A stretch of 64,000 nt of DNA from Streptococcus ilei (GTDB lineage Bacteria; Bacillota; Bacilli; Lactobacillales; Streptococcaceae): the NCBI RefSeq assembly GCF_000479335.1, contig NC_022584.1:310001-374000 (forward strand), given 5' to 3'. The notes beneath the pieces were generated by a model. It was not told where the DNA came from, made no database searches, and saw only the letters and a list, made by a program, of their open reading frames with translations. Below are positions 20,578-30,813 of this stretch, piece by piece. The translations under genes were made by a program, and so were the position numbers. Numbering within the stretch: position 1 is the first letter of the stretch; each line of letters begins with the position of its first letter.

Positions 20578-20655
20578 TGTTAAAGTCGTACAAAGAAGAC
20601 TTGGAACTTCTACGAAGTTCGCTGATGTCCGCACTCACCTAAGGAAAGTTCTAAG
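20578..20655 (-). repeat. Family B structured repeat, partial copy 4
   Basis: Read on the minus strand, this has the family B 5' part: ACTTTCCTTAGGTGAG, GCGGACATCAGCGAAC and a GAACTTC/GAAGTTC hairpin. The rest is different, so it is a fragment or a diverged copy. It lies between family A copy 2 and the add terminator. Confidence 0.75.
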
Positions 20656-20676
20656 AAGTCCCTGCCTTTAATCTTA

Positions 20677-20708
20677 AACTAGCACTTAGAAAGTGCTAGT
20701 TTTTTCAT
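20677..20708. terminator. Terminator hairpin at the 3' end of add
   Basis: The 9-bp stem ACTAGCACT/AGTGCTAGT has six T on the plus side and six A before it, so it can end transcription from either direction, though the T-run on the minus side is short. It lies directly after the add stop codon. Confidence 0.75.
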
Positions 20709-21728
20709 TTATAAATAGTCCGCGTAAGCTTTTTCTAGTTTGGTCAAGAGTTCTTGCTTTTCTTCGTCGCTAGCAAAGGAAGCTTGGATGGCATCGACAT
20801 TGTGCTGGTAAAAGTCAGCTGGCGTCGTTTGGAAGTGGCGATGGTAGAGCTCGTATTCCTTGGTTAAATCCGTATCAGATACGGTCCGGTTATCGGTGTT
20901 GATACTGATATGGGCTTGAGCTTCTTTCATCTTGAGGTAAGGGAAGTCTGCCACAGTGGCCGCTGCCTTGGTTTGAAGGTTACTGGTCAAGCAGAGCTCA
21001 CCGGTGACCCCATTTTTCACAAACTCTTTTAGAAGTTCTGGTTCGTAAGCTAATAAGGTCACATGGCCATTTCGTTTGATGCCATAGGCCATGGATTGAG
21101 CGACATTGGCTGGACAGTGGCATTCTCCTGCATGCAGGGTCATGGGACGGTTGTAACTGTTGACCTGCTGGATGAGGGCCTCAATGGCTTGTGGAGGGTA
21201 GTGATGTTCATCCCCAGCGAAGTCGAAGCCGACAAAATCCTGATCCCTAACTTGGTTGGCTTCTACCAGGATGCGAGAAGTGAGTTCTGGATCGGACTGG
21301 CGCATGCCACAAACGAGGGCTTTGGCTGTAATGCCAAATTCATCCTGGGCTTGGCGCAATCCTTCACAGACAGCATCGATAGTTTCTGGGACAGTGAGTC
21401 CTTGATCCATGGACAATTCTGGGGCAAAACGAACCTCGATATAGAGGACATTCTCCAGAGCCGCTTGCTTAGCGACATCGTAAGCAGCAAGGGTCAGGGC
21501 TTCCTTGGTTTGAAGGAGAGGGCGAATGTAGTCAAAGGCCTCCAAATAGTCCAAGAGATTCTCACAGTGGGCAGGGGCAGTGACATGGTGTTTGAGCTCT
21601 TCATCGCTAGCAGGAAGGTCAATATTGGCCAGGGCTGCCAATTGGCGAATAGTCGGAAGAGACAAGGAACCGTCTAAGTGGCAGTGGAGTTCTGTCTTTG
21701 CCAAACTATGAAAGTCAATTGTGGACAT
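20709..21728 (-). CDS. add: Adenosine deaminase
   Basis: This enzyme deaminates adenosine to inosine in purine salvage. The 339-aa product has the zinc ligands His15 and His17 in ELHCHLDGS, His199 with the catalytic Glu202 in HAGECH, and the Asp pair in the INTDN region near 277. Catalytic residues are complete. AAGGAG precedes the ATG on the minus strand. It is transcribed alone, divergent from yghU. Confidence 0.94.
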   Translation of the reverse strand: MSTIDFHSLAKTELHCHLDGSLSLPTIRQLAALANIDLPASDEELKHHVTAPAHCENLLDYLEAFDYIRPLLQTKEALTLAAYDVAKQAALENVLYIEVRFAPELSMDQGLTVPETIDAVCEGLRQAQDEFGITAKALVCGMRQSDPELTSRILVEANQVRDQDFVGFDFAGDEHHYPPQAIEALIQQVNSYNRPMTLHAGECHCPANVAQSMAYGIKRNGHVTLLAYEPELLKEFVKNGVTGELCLTSNLQTKAAATVADFPYLKMKEAQAHISINTDNRTVSDTDLTKEYELYHRHFQTTPADFYQHNVDAIQASFASDEEKQELLTKLEKAYADYL

Positions 21729-21806
21729 ATTTTTCTCCTTAAAATGTATTTTTTCTATACTATCATTTTGCTAAGAAAAGTCAAGTAAAGCTAGCGTAGC
21801 AGATTT

Positions 21807-21844
21807 TTGAAAGTAACGCCTGGATTTGATATGCTAGTACTAGC
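21807..21844 (+). promoter_or_regulatory. yghU promoter with a 12-bp palindromic operator candidate
   Basis: A -35 TTGAAA (21807-21812) and -10 TATGCT (21830-21835) are 17 bases apart. A perfect palindrome, GCTAGTACTAGC (21833-21844), covers the -10 edge and the expected transcription start, a classic place for a repressor. No regulator gene is adjacent, so the binding protein is unknown. Confidence 0.6.
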
Positions 21845-21864
21845 TTAGAAAAAGGAGAACAGAG

Positions 21865-22653
21865 ATGTCAGACTATCAATTACCGGAAGTATGGGAAGCA
21901 CCAAGTCAAATGGGAGGAGCCTGGGGCAGCTTGAACCAACCAACAGCAGGTGCCCGTTTTGAACAGACTCTTCCAAAAGGCGATCAGCCTTTCCAACTCT
22001 ATACCCTTCCAACCCCTAATGGAATCAAGGTGACCATTATGCTAGAGGAATTGAAAGAGCTGGGAGTGGATGCAAGCTATGACGCTTATCGGATCAAGAT
22101 TGGTGAGGGAGATCAATTCGGCAGTGACTTTGTGGCTATCAATCCAAACTCGAAAATTCCAGCTATGTTGGATCAATCAGGAGAGGAAGCGATTCGGGTC
22201 TTTGAATCAGCCAATATTCTCTTGTATTTAGCAGAGAAATTTGGTCAATTGATTCCAGCAGATCCTGCTAAACGGACCGAAGTGCTTAATTGGCTCTTCT
22301 GGCAGACAGGGGCTGCGCCATTTTTAGGTGGGGGCTTTGGCCATTTCTTCCACTACGCTCCTGAAAAAATCGAGTATGCCATCAACCGCTTTGCCATGGA
22401 AGCCAAACGCCAATTGGACCTACTGGATAAAGAATTGGAGACCAAACCTTATATCGCAGGAGATGACTATACCATTGCGGATATTGCCATCTGGTCTTGG
22501 TATGGCCGTCTCGCCCAAGACAAGGTCTGGGACCGAGCGGGAATATTCTTAGATGTGAAGGAATACAAGCATTTGCAAGCCTGGACAGAAAAAATTGCTA
22601 ATCGCCCAGCAGTGCAACGTGGCTTGGAAGTGGAATATAAGGAAATTGACTAA
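21865..22653 (+). CDS. yghU: YghU-type glutathione S-transferase family disulfide reductase
   Basis: This 262-aa protein is strikingly close to E. coli YghU/YfcG-type Nu-class GSTs, which reduce disulfides with bound glutathione. The thioredoxin-like N domain has LPTPNGIKVTIMLEEL near 47-62, with the TPNG loop of this class, then NPNSKIPA and VFESANILLYLAEKFG. The all-helical C domain has WLFWQTGAAPFLGGGFGHF. AAAGGAGA lies upstream of the ATG. The gene stands alone with its own promoter, palindrome and terminator, which fits acquisition and separate control. Confidence 0.9.
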   Translation: MSDYQLPEVWEAPSQMGGAWGSLNQPTAGARFEQTLPKGDQPFQLYTLPTPNGIKVTIMLEELKELGVDASYDAYRIKIGEGDQFGSDFVAINPNSKIPAMLDQSGEEAIRVFESANILLYLAEKFGQLIPADPAKRTEVLNWLFWQTGAAPFLGGGFGHFFHYAPEKIEYAINRFAMEAKRQLDLLDKELETKPYIAGDDYTIADIAIWSWYGRLAQDKVWDRAGIFLDVKEYKHLQAWTEKIANRPAVQRGLEVEYKEID

Positions 22654-22745
22654 AGTCTAAGCATAGATAATTCAATTGTATTGGCTCCAAAAATAAGAGA
22701 TTTCTCAACTTATCTATCTAGCTTGAAAAATTTAGAAGCAATTTG

Positions 22746-22771
22746 CTAAGGCGCCGTTGCGCCTTTTTTTA
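22746..22771 (+). terminator. Terminator upstream of trmK
   Basis: The 7-bp stem AAGGCGC/GCGCCTT is followed by a T-run. It lies about 95 bases after the yghU stop. The 90 bases before it hold nothing I recognise. Confidence 0.8.
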
Positions 22772-22824
22772 ATGGTGCAAACATGGTATACTTAAGGATG
22801 GAATAAAAGTTTAGAAAGTAGCAC

Positions 22825-23514
22825 ATGGAATTTACAAAATTATCAAATCGATTGGACTTGGTGGCTAGCTTCGTCCCAGAAGGAGCGCGTCTGTTAGATG
22901 TGGGAAGTGACCACGCTTATCTCCCAATCGCTCTTTTACAGGAAGGCAAGATTGAGGCTGCTATTGCAGGGGAAGTGGTTGAGGGACCTTATCAGTCTGC
23001 CCTGCAAAATGTCGCCGATAATGGTTTAGAGGACAAGATTGAAGTCCGCCTAGCTAATGGCTTGGCTGCATTTGAACCAACAGATAGTATTTCCTGCATC
23101 ACTATTGCAGGAATGGGCGGGCGCTTGATTGCAGATATCTTAGCAGCTGGACTTGAGAAATTAGCCGGTGTCTCCCGCTTGGTCTTGCAACCCAATAATC
23201 GGGAGGATGAATTGCGGACTTGGTTAGTAGACCATGATTTTCGCATAGTTGATGAAGCTATCTTAGAAGAAAATGAGAAGTTTTATGAGATCCTCGTGGT
23301 CGAACAGGGTTCTCAAGAGTTGTCAGCTAAGGAACTGCGTTTTGGTCCCTATTTGATGCGGGAACAAGCTCCAGCCTTTGTCCAAAAGTGGTCCAAGGAA
23401 GTGGAAAAATTAGCCTTTGCCTTGGAGCAGGTCCCAGTTGAGAATCAATCTGCCAGAGCATCGTTAGAAGACCGTATCGCCCAAATCAAGGAGGTCCTAA
23501 ATGAAAGCAAGTGA
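22825..23514 (+). CDS. trmK: tRNA (adenine22-N1)-methyltransferase TrmK
   Basis: TrmK makes m1A22 in tRNA. The 229-aa product has the SAM motif [16 protein letters not shown] at 23-38, [15 protein letters not shown] near 95-109, and the catalytic-loop motif VLQPNNRE near 118. The C-terminal part is a helical coiled coil-like tail, as in known TrmK. A TGGTATACT -10 lies about 35 bases upstream. It overlaps the Nif3-like gene by 14 bases, a pairing seen widely in Firmicutes. Confidence 0.94.
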   Translation: MEFTKLSNRLDLVASFVPEGARLLDVGSDHAYLPIALLQEGKIEAAIAGEVVEGPYQSALQNVADNGLEDKIEVRLANGLAAFEPTDSISCITIAGMGGRLIADILAAGLEKLAGVSRLVLQPNNREDELRTWLVDHDFRIVDEAILEENEKFYEILVVEQGSQELSAKELRFGPYLMREQAPAFVQKWSKEVEKLAFALEQVPVENQSARASLEDRIAQIKEVLNESK

Positions 23515-24298
23515 AGTCATCAAACGCTATGAAGCTTACTGTCCTCAAGAACTTTCCATGGAGGGAGATGTCCGTGGGCTACAGGTCGGCACCCTGCAAA
23601 AAGACATCAAGAAGGTCATGGTAGCCTTGGATATCCGGGAGCAGACGGTGGCGGAAGCCATCGCCCATGGAGTGGACTTAATCATCGTCAAGCACGCGCC
23701 CATTTTCCGTCCGATTAAGGATCTGGTTGCCGATCGGGCTCAAAATCAGATCTATATTGACTTGATCAAACACGATATTGCGGTCTATGTCAGCCATACC
23801 AATATTGATATTGTCCCAGATGGATTGAACGATTGGTTCTGCCAGCTTTTAGAAATTGAAAATACAGAGCCCCTCAGCCTGACAGGAGAAGGTCTAGGTA
23901 TCGGCCGTATCGGTCAGGTGCGCCCCCAAACCTTTAGGCAGTTGGCTGAAAAAGTAAAAGAAACCTTTGGCTTAGATGCTTTGCGCTTGGTTGGTTATGA
24001 CCAGGCGGATCTGGATCGGGTCATTGAGCGCGTCGCTATCTGTGGTGGAAGCGGTCAGTCCTTTTACAAGGATGCTCTTGCTAAGGGAGCAGAGGTCTAT
24101 ATCACAGGAGATATCTACTACCACACGGCTCAGGACATGCTAAGTGACGGGCTCCTAGCCTTGGATCCAGGTCACCATATCGAAGTTCTCTTTGTCTCGA
24201 AACTAGTAGAAAAACTCAATCAGTGGAAGTCTGAAGAAGATTGGGGGATCGAAGTGCTGGTTAGTCAAGCTAGCACCAATCCTTTTTACCACATCTAA
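23501..24298 (+). CDS. Nif3-like dinuclear metal centre hexameric protein
   Basis: This member of the NIF3/DUF34 family has 265 aa and should form a toroidal hexamer with two metal ions per subunit (family knowledge). Metal-site segments are VKHAPIFRP near 63-71, [12 protein letters not shown] near 97 and the C-terminal GHHIEV. GTP cyclohydrolase labels for this family are not well founded. The GGAGG ribosome binding site lies inside trmK, with which it overlaps. An FAD oxidoreductase follows by 9 bases. Confidence 0.9.
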   Translation: MKASEVIKRYEAYCPQELSMEGDVRGLQVGTLQKDIKKVMVALDIREQTVAEAIAHGVDLIIVKHAPIFRPIKDLVADRAQNQIYIDLIKHDIAVYVSHTNIDIVPDGLNDWFCQLLEIENTEPLSLTGEGLGIGRIGQVRPQTFRQLAEKVKETFGLDALRLVGYDQADLDRVIERVAICGGSGQSFYKDALAKGAEVYITGDIYYHTAQDMLSDGLLALDPGHHIEVLFVSKLVEKLNQWKSEEDWGIEVLVSQASTNPFYHI

Positions 24299-24307
24299 GA
24301 GGTTATT

Positions 24308-25396
24308 ATGAAAGTTGCGATTATTGGTGCAGGGATCGTGGGATCCACTGCAGCCTATTATTTATCCAAAGAAGCACAAGTGGATGTAACCGTCTATGAC
24401 CATGGTGTGGGCCAAGCGACTAAAGCTGCGGCCGGTATCATTAGCCCTTGGTTTTCTAAACGACGGAACAAGGCCTGGTATCGCCTCGCTCGCTTAGGAG
24501 CTGACTTCTACCAAGAGTTGGTAGAGGACCTGGCCAAGGATGGAATTGAAACAGACTTTTACCAGCAGACCGGGGTCTATCTCCTTAAGAAAAAAGAGGA
24601 GAAATTAGATGAACTCTATCAGTTGGCACTGAGCCGCCGGGAAGAATCACCCTTGATTGGAGACTTGGCGATTTTAACCAAAGAAGAGGTGGCCCAGCAA
24701 TTCCCAGGTCTAAATGGTTTTGAACAGCTCCTTTATGCATCAGGTGGAGCTCATGTTGAAGGAGCGCTTCTCACGGAAACTCTCCTTAAAGCCAGTGGGG
24801 CAAGAGTGATTAAGGAAGAGGTTGCTCTCTCAGTCTCGGATCATGGCTATCAGATTGCAGGAGAAAACTATGACCAAGTCATCCTAGCAACAGGAGCCTG
24901 GCTGGGACAAATGCTCGAACCACTTGGCTACCAAGTCGATGTCCGTCCCCAAAAAGGACAGTTGCGGGATTATCAGCTAGACCGAGATACTGATGACTAT
25001 CCTGTGGTCATGCCAGAAGGAGAGCTGGATATCATTCCCTTCCAAAAGGGCAAGATCAGTATGGGAGCCACTCATGAGAATGAGATGGGCTTTGACCTGA
25101 TGGTGGATCAAGCTCTGCTCAATCAGATGGAAACAGAAGCCTTGGCCTACTACCCAGAACTAGCTCAAGCGACAGTTGTCGGCGAGCGCGTTGGTACACG
25201 GGCCTACACCAGTGACTTTTCACCATTTTGGGGGGCTCTTCCCAATCAAGCTGGTATTTATGTCGCCAGTGGCCTAGGTTCGTCCGGCCTCACAACAGGT
25301 CCCCTCATTGGTTGGCATCTAGCCCAACTAGTGGCAGGAGGAAACCTACGCTTAGATCCAGCAGATTATCCAGTTGAACAATATGTGAAGAAGTAG
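24308..25396 (+). CDS. FAD-dependent oxidoreductase (DAO family)
   Basis: This 362-aa flavoenzyme resembles D-amino acid or glycine oxidases. The dinucleotide motif AIIGAGIVGSTAAYYLS is at 4-20, the second FAD segment ATKAAAGIISPW near 37-48, and the C-terminal SGLGSSGLTTGP near 331. The substrate is not clear; an amine or amino acid is likely. It closes the trmK-nif3 operon. Its TAG stop overlaps the edge of an inverted family A repeat, so the last residues (VKK) may have been shaped by that insertion. Confidence 0.88.
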   Translation: MKVAIIGAGIVGSTAAYYLSKEAQVDVTVYDHGVGQATKAAAGIISPWFSKRRNKAWYRLARLGADFYQELVEDLAKDGIETDFYQQTGVYLLKKKEEKLDELYQLALSRREESPLIGDLAILTKEEVAQQFPGLNGFEQLLYASGGAHVEGALLTETLLKASGARVIKEEVALSVSDHGYQIAGENYDQVILATGAWLGQMLEPLGYQVDVRPQKGQLRDYQLDRDTDDYPVVMPEGELDIIPFQKGKISMGATHENEMGFDLMVDQALLNQMETEALAYYPELAQATVVGERVGTRAYTSDFSPFWGALPNQAGIYVASGLGSSGLTTGPLIGWHLAQLVAGGNLRLDPADYPVEQYVKK

Positions 25397-25569
25397 GCTG
25401 GGACAAAAGTCCTAGCCTCTCAATTTTCTTTGCATTGTCGAGCAAAACGCAGTGGTTGAGTGGGCTCTACTACGCTGATTTCATCAGCTTTTACAGCCCT
25501 ACTCAACTGTGCGGAGGTGGGACGACGAAATCGAATTCTAACGAATGACCGATTTCTGTCCCACTCTCT
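25395..25569 (-). repeat. Family A three-hairpin repeat, copy 3 (inverted)
   Basis: This is a full copy in minus orientation. Read on the plus strand it ends with hairpin GTGGGAC/GTCCCAC and then CTCTCTTTTTTT, a strong terminator for the upstream FAD enzyme gene. It overlaps that gene's stop codon. Confidence 0.9.
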
Positions 25570-25648
25570 TTTTTTCGAAAGACCTTCCTTCATTCGGATA
25601 AAAATAGTAGAATAGAACAAGTGAATCAACAAAAAAATGGGAGTTGTT

Positions 25649-26473
25649 ATGAATTGGTTTCAATCACAATCCGTGGTCTTGCAGGCCTTTCTCGCAGGAT
25701 TGTTTACATGGGGCTGTACCATCGTAGGGTCAGCCATCGTCTTTTTCTTCAAGCATATTAGTCGAAAACTATTGGACATCATGATGGGCTTCGCGGCGGG
25801 CGTTATGATTGCGGCTTCTTTTTGGTCCCTCTTGCAACCGTCTATTGAGTATGCGGAAAACTCCTATGGAAGTTTGGCTTGGTTTCCGGCTGCGATCGGT
25901 TTTCTAGCTGGAGGTTTTTTCCTCCGCTTGATCGACGCCATCGTCCCTCACCTTCATATGAGTAAGGAGATTGAGGAGGCTGAGAGCATCCATACGCCGA
26001 GGGAAAAGAAGTTGTCTAAAACAACCCTACTCTTTCTCGCTATTACCATCCACAATTTCCCAGAAGGCTTGGCGGTCGGAGTGGCCTTTGGGGCTCTCGC
26101 CAGCAATCCAAGTCCAGAAGCCTTTATCGGGGCGGTTGGTTTGGCTATCGGGATTGGCTTACAAAATATCCCTGAAGGTGCTGCTCTTTCGATCCCGATC
26201 CGGACGGATGGCAAATCCCGTCTCAATGCCTTTTATTGGGGCTCCATGTCCGCCATCGTGGAACCAGTAGGAGCCCTGCTAGGGGCAGTAGCGGTCCTAT
26301 CTATGACGGCCATCTTGCCGTATGCTCTTTCTTTTGCGGCAGGGGCTATGATCTTTGTGGTGGTCGAAGAGTTGATACCAGACTCGCAGACCAACGGCAA
26401 TACAGATGTTGCGACCCTCGGCCTCATGGTTGGCTTTGTCATTATGATGATCCTAGACGTCGCTTTGGGATAA
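25649..26473 (+). CDS. ZIP-family metal transporter
   Basis: This 274-aa membrane protein should import or move Zn2+ or other divalent ions. It has about eight hydrophobic segments. The signature metal motifs are HNFPEGLAVGVAFG in TM4 and QNIPEGAAL in TM5, which form the transport site. The cytoplasmic loop before them (about 110-125) is charged but not His-rich. I chose the ATG at 25649 because GGGAG ends 5 bases upstream; the in-frame ATG at 25637 overlaps that site. It is a single gene with a terminator. Confidence 0.92.
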   Translation: MNWFQSQSVVLQAFLAGLFTWGCTIVGSAIVFFFKHISRKLLDIMMGFAAGVMIAASFWSLLQPSIEYAENSYGSLAWFPAAIGFLAGGFFLRLIDAIVPHLHMSKEIEEAESIHTPREKKLSKTTLLFLAITIHNFPEGLAVGVAFGALASNPSPEAFIGAVGLAIGIGLQNIPEGAALSIPIRTDGKSRLNAFYWGSMSAIVEPVGALLGAVAVLSMTAILPYALSFAAGAMIFVVVEELIPDSQTNGNTDVATLGLMVGFVIMMILDVALG

Positions 26474-26480
26474 CCTGTCA

Positions 26481-26515
26481 TCACCTTGCAACACAAATGC
26501 AAGGTGACTTTTTTA
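26481..26515 (+). terminator. Terminator after the ZIP transporter
   Basis: The 10-bp perfect stem TCACCTTGCA/TGCAAGGTGA is followed by CTTTTTT. Confidence 0.9.
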
Positions 26516-26565
26516 TATAAACATGATAAAATAGGAGTAATGAATACGTAGAAAGGCCTAACATT

Positions 26566-27435
26566 ATGAAAGGTATTATTTTAGCCGGTGGTTCGGGTAC
26601 TCGTTTGTATCCTTTGACTCGTGCCGCTTCCAAACAGTTGATGCCCATTTATGACAAGCCAATGATTTACTACCCATTGTCAACCCTTATGTTGGCAGGG
26701 ATCAAAGACATCTTGATTATCTCAACTCCTCAAGACCTTCCTCGTTTTGAAGAGCTTCTTGGAGATGGTTCTGAACTTGGGATTTCCCTCTCTTATGCAG
26801 AGCAACCAAGCCCAGATGGCTTGGCACAAGCCTTTATCATTGGAGAAGACTTTATCGGGGATGATCATGTTGCCCTTGTTCTTGGAGATAATATCTTCCA
26901 CGGAAATGGCTTAACCAAGATGTTGCAAAGGGCTGAAGCAAAAGAAAAAGGGGCAACTGTCTTTGGTTACCAAGTTAAAGATCCAGAACGCTTCGGTGTG
27001 GTAGAGTTTGATGATGATATGAATGCCATCTCTATCGAAGAAAAACCAGAACATCCAAAATCAAACTTTGCGGTGACAGGACTTTACTTCTATGACAATG
27101 ATGTCGTAGAGATTGCTAAAAACATCAAACCAAGTCCTCGTGGCGAGCTTGAAATCACAGATGTCAACAAGGCTTATTTGGAGCGTGGAGATCTCTCTGT
27201 TGAGCTCATGGGCCGTGGTTTTGCTTGGTTGGATACAGGAACTCATGAAAGTCTCTTGCAGGCTTCTCAATATATTGAGACTGTTCAACGCTTGCAAAAC
27301 GTCCAAGTTGCCAACCTTGAAGAAATCGCCTATCGCATGGGTTATATCACCAAAGAACAAGTTCATGAATTGGCGCAACCGCTGAAGAAAAATGAATACG
27401 GACAATACTTGCTCCGTTTGATTGGAGAAGCTTAA
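26566..27435 (+). CDS. rmlA: Glucose-1-phosphate thymidylyltransferase RmlA
   Basis: RmlA joins glucose-1-phosphate and dTTP, the first step to dTDP-L-rhamnose for cell-wall rhamnose polysaccharide. The 289-aa product has the nucleotide motif [18 protein letters not shown] at 8-25 and the conserved [14 protein letters not shown] near 85. The catalytic Asp lies in LGDNIFHG. It overlaps rmlC by 1 base. The codon choice is strongly biased, suggesting high expression, as in rmlC and rmlB. Confidence 0.97.
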   Translation: MKGIILAGGSGTRLYPLTRAASKQLMPIYDKPMIYYPLSTLMLAGIKDILIISTPQDLPRFEELLGDGSELGISLSYAEQPSPDGLAQAFIIGEDFIGDDHVALVLGDNIFHGNGLTKMLQRAEAKEKGATVFGYQVKDPERFGVVEFDDDMNAISIEEKPEHPKSNFAVTGLYFYDNDVVEIAKNIKPSPRGELEITDVNKAYLERGDLSVELMGRGFAWLDTGTHESLLQASQYIETVQRLQNVQVANLEEIAYRMGYITKEQVHELAQPLKKNEYGQYLLRLIGEA

Positions 27436-28028
27436 TGACAGAACAATTTTTCGGAAAAGAATTAGCAGCCCGCAAGATTGAAGCCATCCCAGGCTTGTTG
27501 GAGTTTGATATTCCAGTCCATGGGGACAACCGTGGCTGGTTCAAGGAAAACTTCCAAAAAGAAAAAATGCTTCCTCTTGGATTTCCTGAAAGCTTCTTTG
27601 CGGAAGGCAAGTTGCAAAACAACGTTTCTTTCTCACGCAAGCATGTTTTACGTGGTCTGCATGCAGAACCTTGGGACAAGTACATTTCTGTGGCAGATGA
27701 AGGAAAGGTTCTTGGCACTTGGGTAGACCTTCGTGAAGGTGAAACATTTGGGAACACCTATCAAACTGTGATCGATGCCTCTAAAGGGATTTTTGTTCCT
27801 CGTGGCGTAGCCAATGGTTTCCAAGTTTTGTCTGACAAAGTAGCCTACAGCTATTTGGTCAATGACTACTGGGCATTGGAGCTCAAGCCAAAATATGCTT
27901 TTGTCAACTATGCAGACCCAAGCCTAGACATCCAATGGGAAAACTTGGAAGAAGCAGAAGTCTCAGAAGCAGACAAGAACCACCCATTGCTCAAAGACGT
28001 CAAACCCCTAAAAGCAGAAGATTTGTAA
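27435..28028 (+). CDS. rmlC: dTDP-4-dehydrorhamnose 3,5-epimerase RmlC family
   Basis: RmlC is the third enzyme of dTDP-L-rhamnose synthesis. This 197-aa cupin has the catalytic His in VLRGLHAEP near 70-78 and the segment KGIFVPRGVANGFQVL near 117-132. Its start overlaps the rmlA stop (TAATG arrangement), so the two are coupled. It is followed by a 202-base gap with a complex fold, then rmlB. rmlD is not in this window and is usually elsewhere in streptococci. Confidence 0.95.
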   Translation: MTEQFFGKELAARKIEAIPGLLEFDIPVHGDNRGWFKENFQKEKMLPLGFPESFFAEGKLQNNVSFSRKHVLRGLHAEPWDKYISVADEGKVLGTWVDLREGETFGNTYQTVIDASKGIFVPRGVANGFQVLSDKVAYSYLVNDYWALELKPKYAFVNYADPSLDIQWENLEEAEVSEADKNHPLLKDVKPLKAEDL

Positions 28029-28074
28029 AAATGAACCTTGCAGAGCAGTATCGCGACTGCAAGTAGCCTGGTGG

Positions 28075-28204
28075 GATCGTTCCTGCCCTAGTGGAAACAA
28101 GATTGCCGTAGGGAATCTTGTAGGGAAATCCGAAGACTTCGGCTCCGGATTTAGCCATGAAACCAAAGGGTTGCTGGCGTCCCTCACTAGCGAAAGGAAC
28201 AATC
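28075..28204 (-). repeat. Structured element between rmlC and rmlB, diverged family B member (copy 5)
   Basis: The outer stem pairs GTTCCT and CTAGTG with CACTAG and AGGAAC. Inside are hairpins ACAAGATT/AATCTTGT, AAATCCG/CGGATTT and GCCA..AACC/GGTT..TGGC, plus AGGGA/TCCCT enclosing the last two. Read on the minus strand it has the same order and junction letters (GGAC before hairpin P2) as the family B copies, but nearly all stems have other bases. A small hairpin, CTTGCAG/CTGCAAG, lies just upstream (28038-28064). It may act on rmlB expression. Confidence 0.7.
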
Positions 28205-28212
28205 AAAACTAA

Positions 28213-29277
<1,065 letters not shown>

Positions 29278-29278
29278 A

Positions 29279-29322
29279 AATAAGCCTCTGTTGATCAGGA
29301 TTTCTGGTTAACTGAGGCTTTT
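29279..29322 (+). terminator. Terminator of the rml operon
   Basis: The stem AAGCCTC/GAGGCTT extends inward through TGTT/AACT with one mismatch. It is followed by TTCTATT. Confidence 0.7.
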
Positions 29323-29335
29323 CTATTATAGAAAC

Positions 29336-29510
29336 GAGGCTGGGACAAAAGTCCTAGCCTCTCAATTGTCTTTGGATTGTCGAGCAAGGCGCAGTGGTTG
29401 AGTGGGCTCTACTACGCTGATTTCATCAGCTTTTATAGCCTTACTCAACCGTGCGGAGGTGGGACGACGAAATCGAATTCTAACGAATGACCGATTTCTG
29501 TCCCACTCTC
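29336..29510 (-). repeat. Family A three-hairpin repeat, copy 4 (inverted)
   Basis: This is a full copy in minus orientation between the convergent rmlB and the minus-strand gene at 29509. Its right edge supplies the TGA stop of that gene. Read on the minus strand, hairpin 3 lies toward rmlB, so the element can terminate both converging units. Confidence 0.9.
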
Positions 29511-29907
29511 AATTAGCAGATGATTCGGTATCAGTAGCAGAAGGTGTTGTTTCTGCAGGAGCTTCACTGGCACTGGTTTCTACCTGTGATGAATCAGTTT
29601 GTTCAGAGCTTGCATCGGATGCTTGGCTACTGGTAGCACTGATATCCGTCCCTGTAGCACTTGAATCAGTAGCAGATCCATCCTTTTCATGGACAACAAC
29701 AACGCTAGTAGAGCTATCTTTTTTCTCCTCTGTCTTAGTCGTTGGTTTCATGATACTGTAAATGGTAAAGGAAGTAACGATAATCCCGAGAAGACTAGCA
29801 ATCGTTGCGACAATCATCTGGAATAAAGAAAGGCTCTGTTTCACTTTTTCGCTTCTAGATGGTTTGTTGCTGTCTTGGTGTTTTTCTTTTCGTGAGTATT
29901 GTGACAT
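29509..29907 (-). CDS. Small membrane-anchored Ser/Thr-rich protein, unknown function
   Basis: This 132-aa protein has a charged N-terminus, one membrane segment near 27-52 (from MIVATIASLLGI onward), and a Ser, Thr, Ala and Glu-rich tail of low complexity that should face outside. I took the ATG at 29907 because GAGGAAA lies upstream; an earlier in-frame ATG (29925) lacks a site. The stop codon lies on the edge of a family A repeat, so the tail end may have been cut or replaced by that element. Function is unknown. Confidence 0.7.
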   Translation of the reverse strand: MSQYSRKEKHQDSNKPSRSEKVKQSLSLFQMIVATIASLLGIIVTSFTIYSIMKPTTKTEEKKDSSTSVVVVHEKDGSATDSSATGTDISATSSQASDASSEQTDSSQVETSASEAPAETTPSATDTESSAN

Positions 29908-30009
29908 AATCTGTTTCCTCTTCATTTCATATTTGGTTCTTTTATGTGAACACTTTAGTCATTATACGTTATTTTTATGAAAATGTCTAAGAAGAAATGA
30001 AAGAGGTTT

Positions 30010-30573
30010 TTAAAATTTCAAATTGCTTCCAAACTGGACGCTTTGAGTCTCGCTTGCCTCAGAGGACGTTTCAAAGTTTGCCTGTCCTTTTTCAGAGACG
30101 GAAATTGGTTGGTTTGTTTGACTAGGCTGGCTGATGATTTCATGGTTACTAAAACTAGAGGAGTCATTAGGAGAGATAAACTGGCCATTCGCCTGAATCT
30201 CTATCTTGTTTGGATCCGGGATAGAGTAGTCAATCTTACCCTTGAATTCCTTGGTTTTTGAAATCACTTTTACATCTTTGACACGGATGATACGACGGAA
30301 CCAGCCATTGTATTCGACCAAGCATTTGAATTCGATGTGGCTATCGGATTCACCAGGGATTGGTTGGATAAGGCTCATTTCGCGGAGACTGCCTTCATCT
30401 TCCCTAAAGTAAGGTGGCTTCTCCAAGGGCTGTTGTAGGTCACACTGTCCTTTACCGTGACAGGCTAGTTGGGCAGAAGGGAGGGCAAATGGAAGTGGTG
30501 GTAGGACAGAGAGCAGTCCTCCAAGAGCAAGACTTCCAGCTAGGGCAATGGAAAAATAGATCGGTCGTTTCAT
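30010..30573 (-). CDS. Predicted secreted protein, unknown function
   Basis: This 187-aa protein has an N-terminal signal or anchor: basic MKR, then a hydrophobic stretch from 6 to about 35. The rest is polar, with two cysteines (CHGKGQC, spacing five) shortly after the signal. The last 60 residues are Ser, Gln and Glu-rich. GGAGAC precedes the ATG on the minus strand. I recognise no domain. It lies divergent from the cysteine desulfurase gene and behind another small surface gene. Confidence 0.65.
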   Translation of the reverse strand: MKRPIYFSIALAGSLALGGLLSVLPPLPFALPSAQLACHGKGQCDLQQPLEKPPYFREDEGSLREMSLIQPIPGESDSHIEFKCLVEYNGWFRRIIRVKDVKVISKTKEFKGKIDYSIPDPNKIEIQANGQFISPNDSSSFSNHEIISQPSQTNQPISVSEKGQANFETSSEASETQSVQFGSNLKF

Positions 30574-30813
30574 GCTTGTCTCCTTTTATCATCTTTCGAG
30601 ACCAGTTCAGTGGTTGGACAACTGTTTTAAAAGCCAGAACTTGGTTTTGTAAGCGTTTTACAAAACACTCCATCTTCATCATAAGCTATTTTGAGAAATT
30701 TACAAGTTTTCTGTCTGAAACTAGGAACAAAATGAAGCCTGCCAAATCCTTGTCCCTCCAACCTATAAATGTTACAATAAGATGATTGAAAATTGACTAG
30801 GAGAGAGTGGAAG

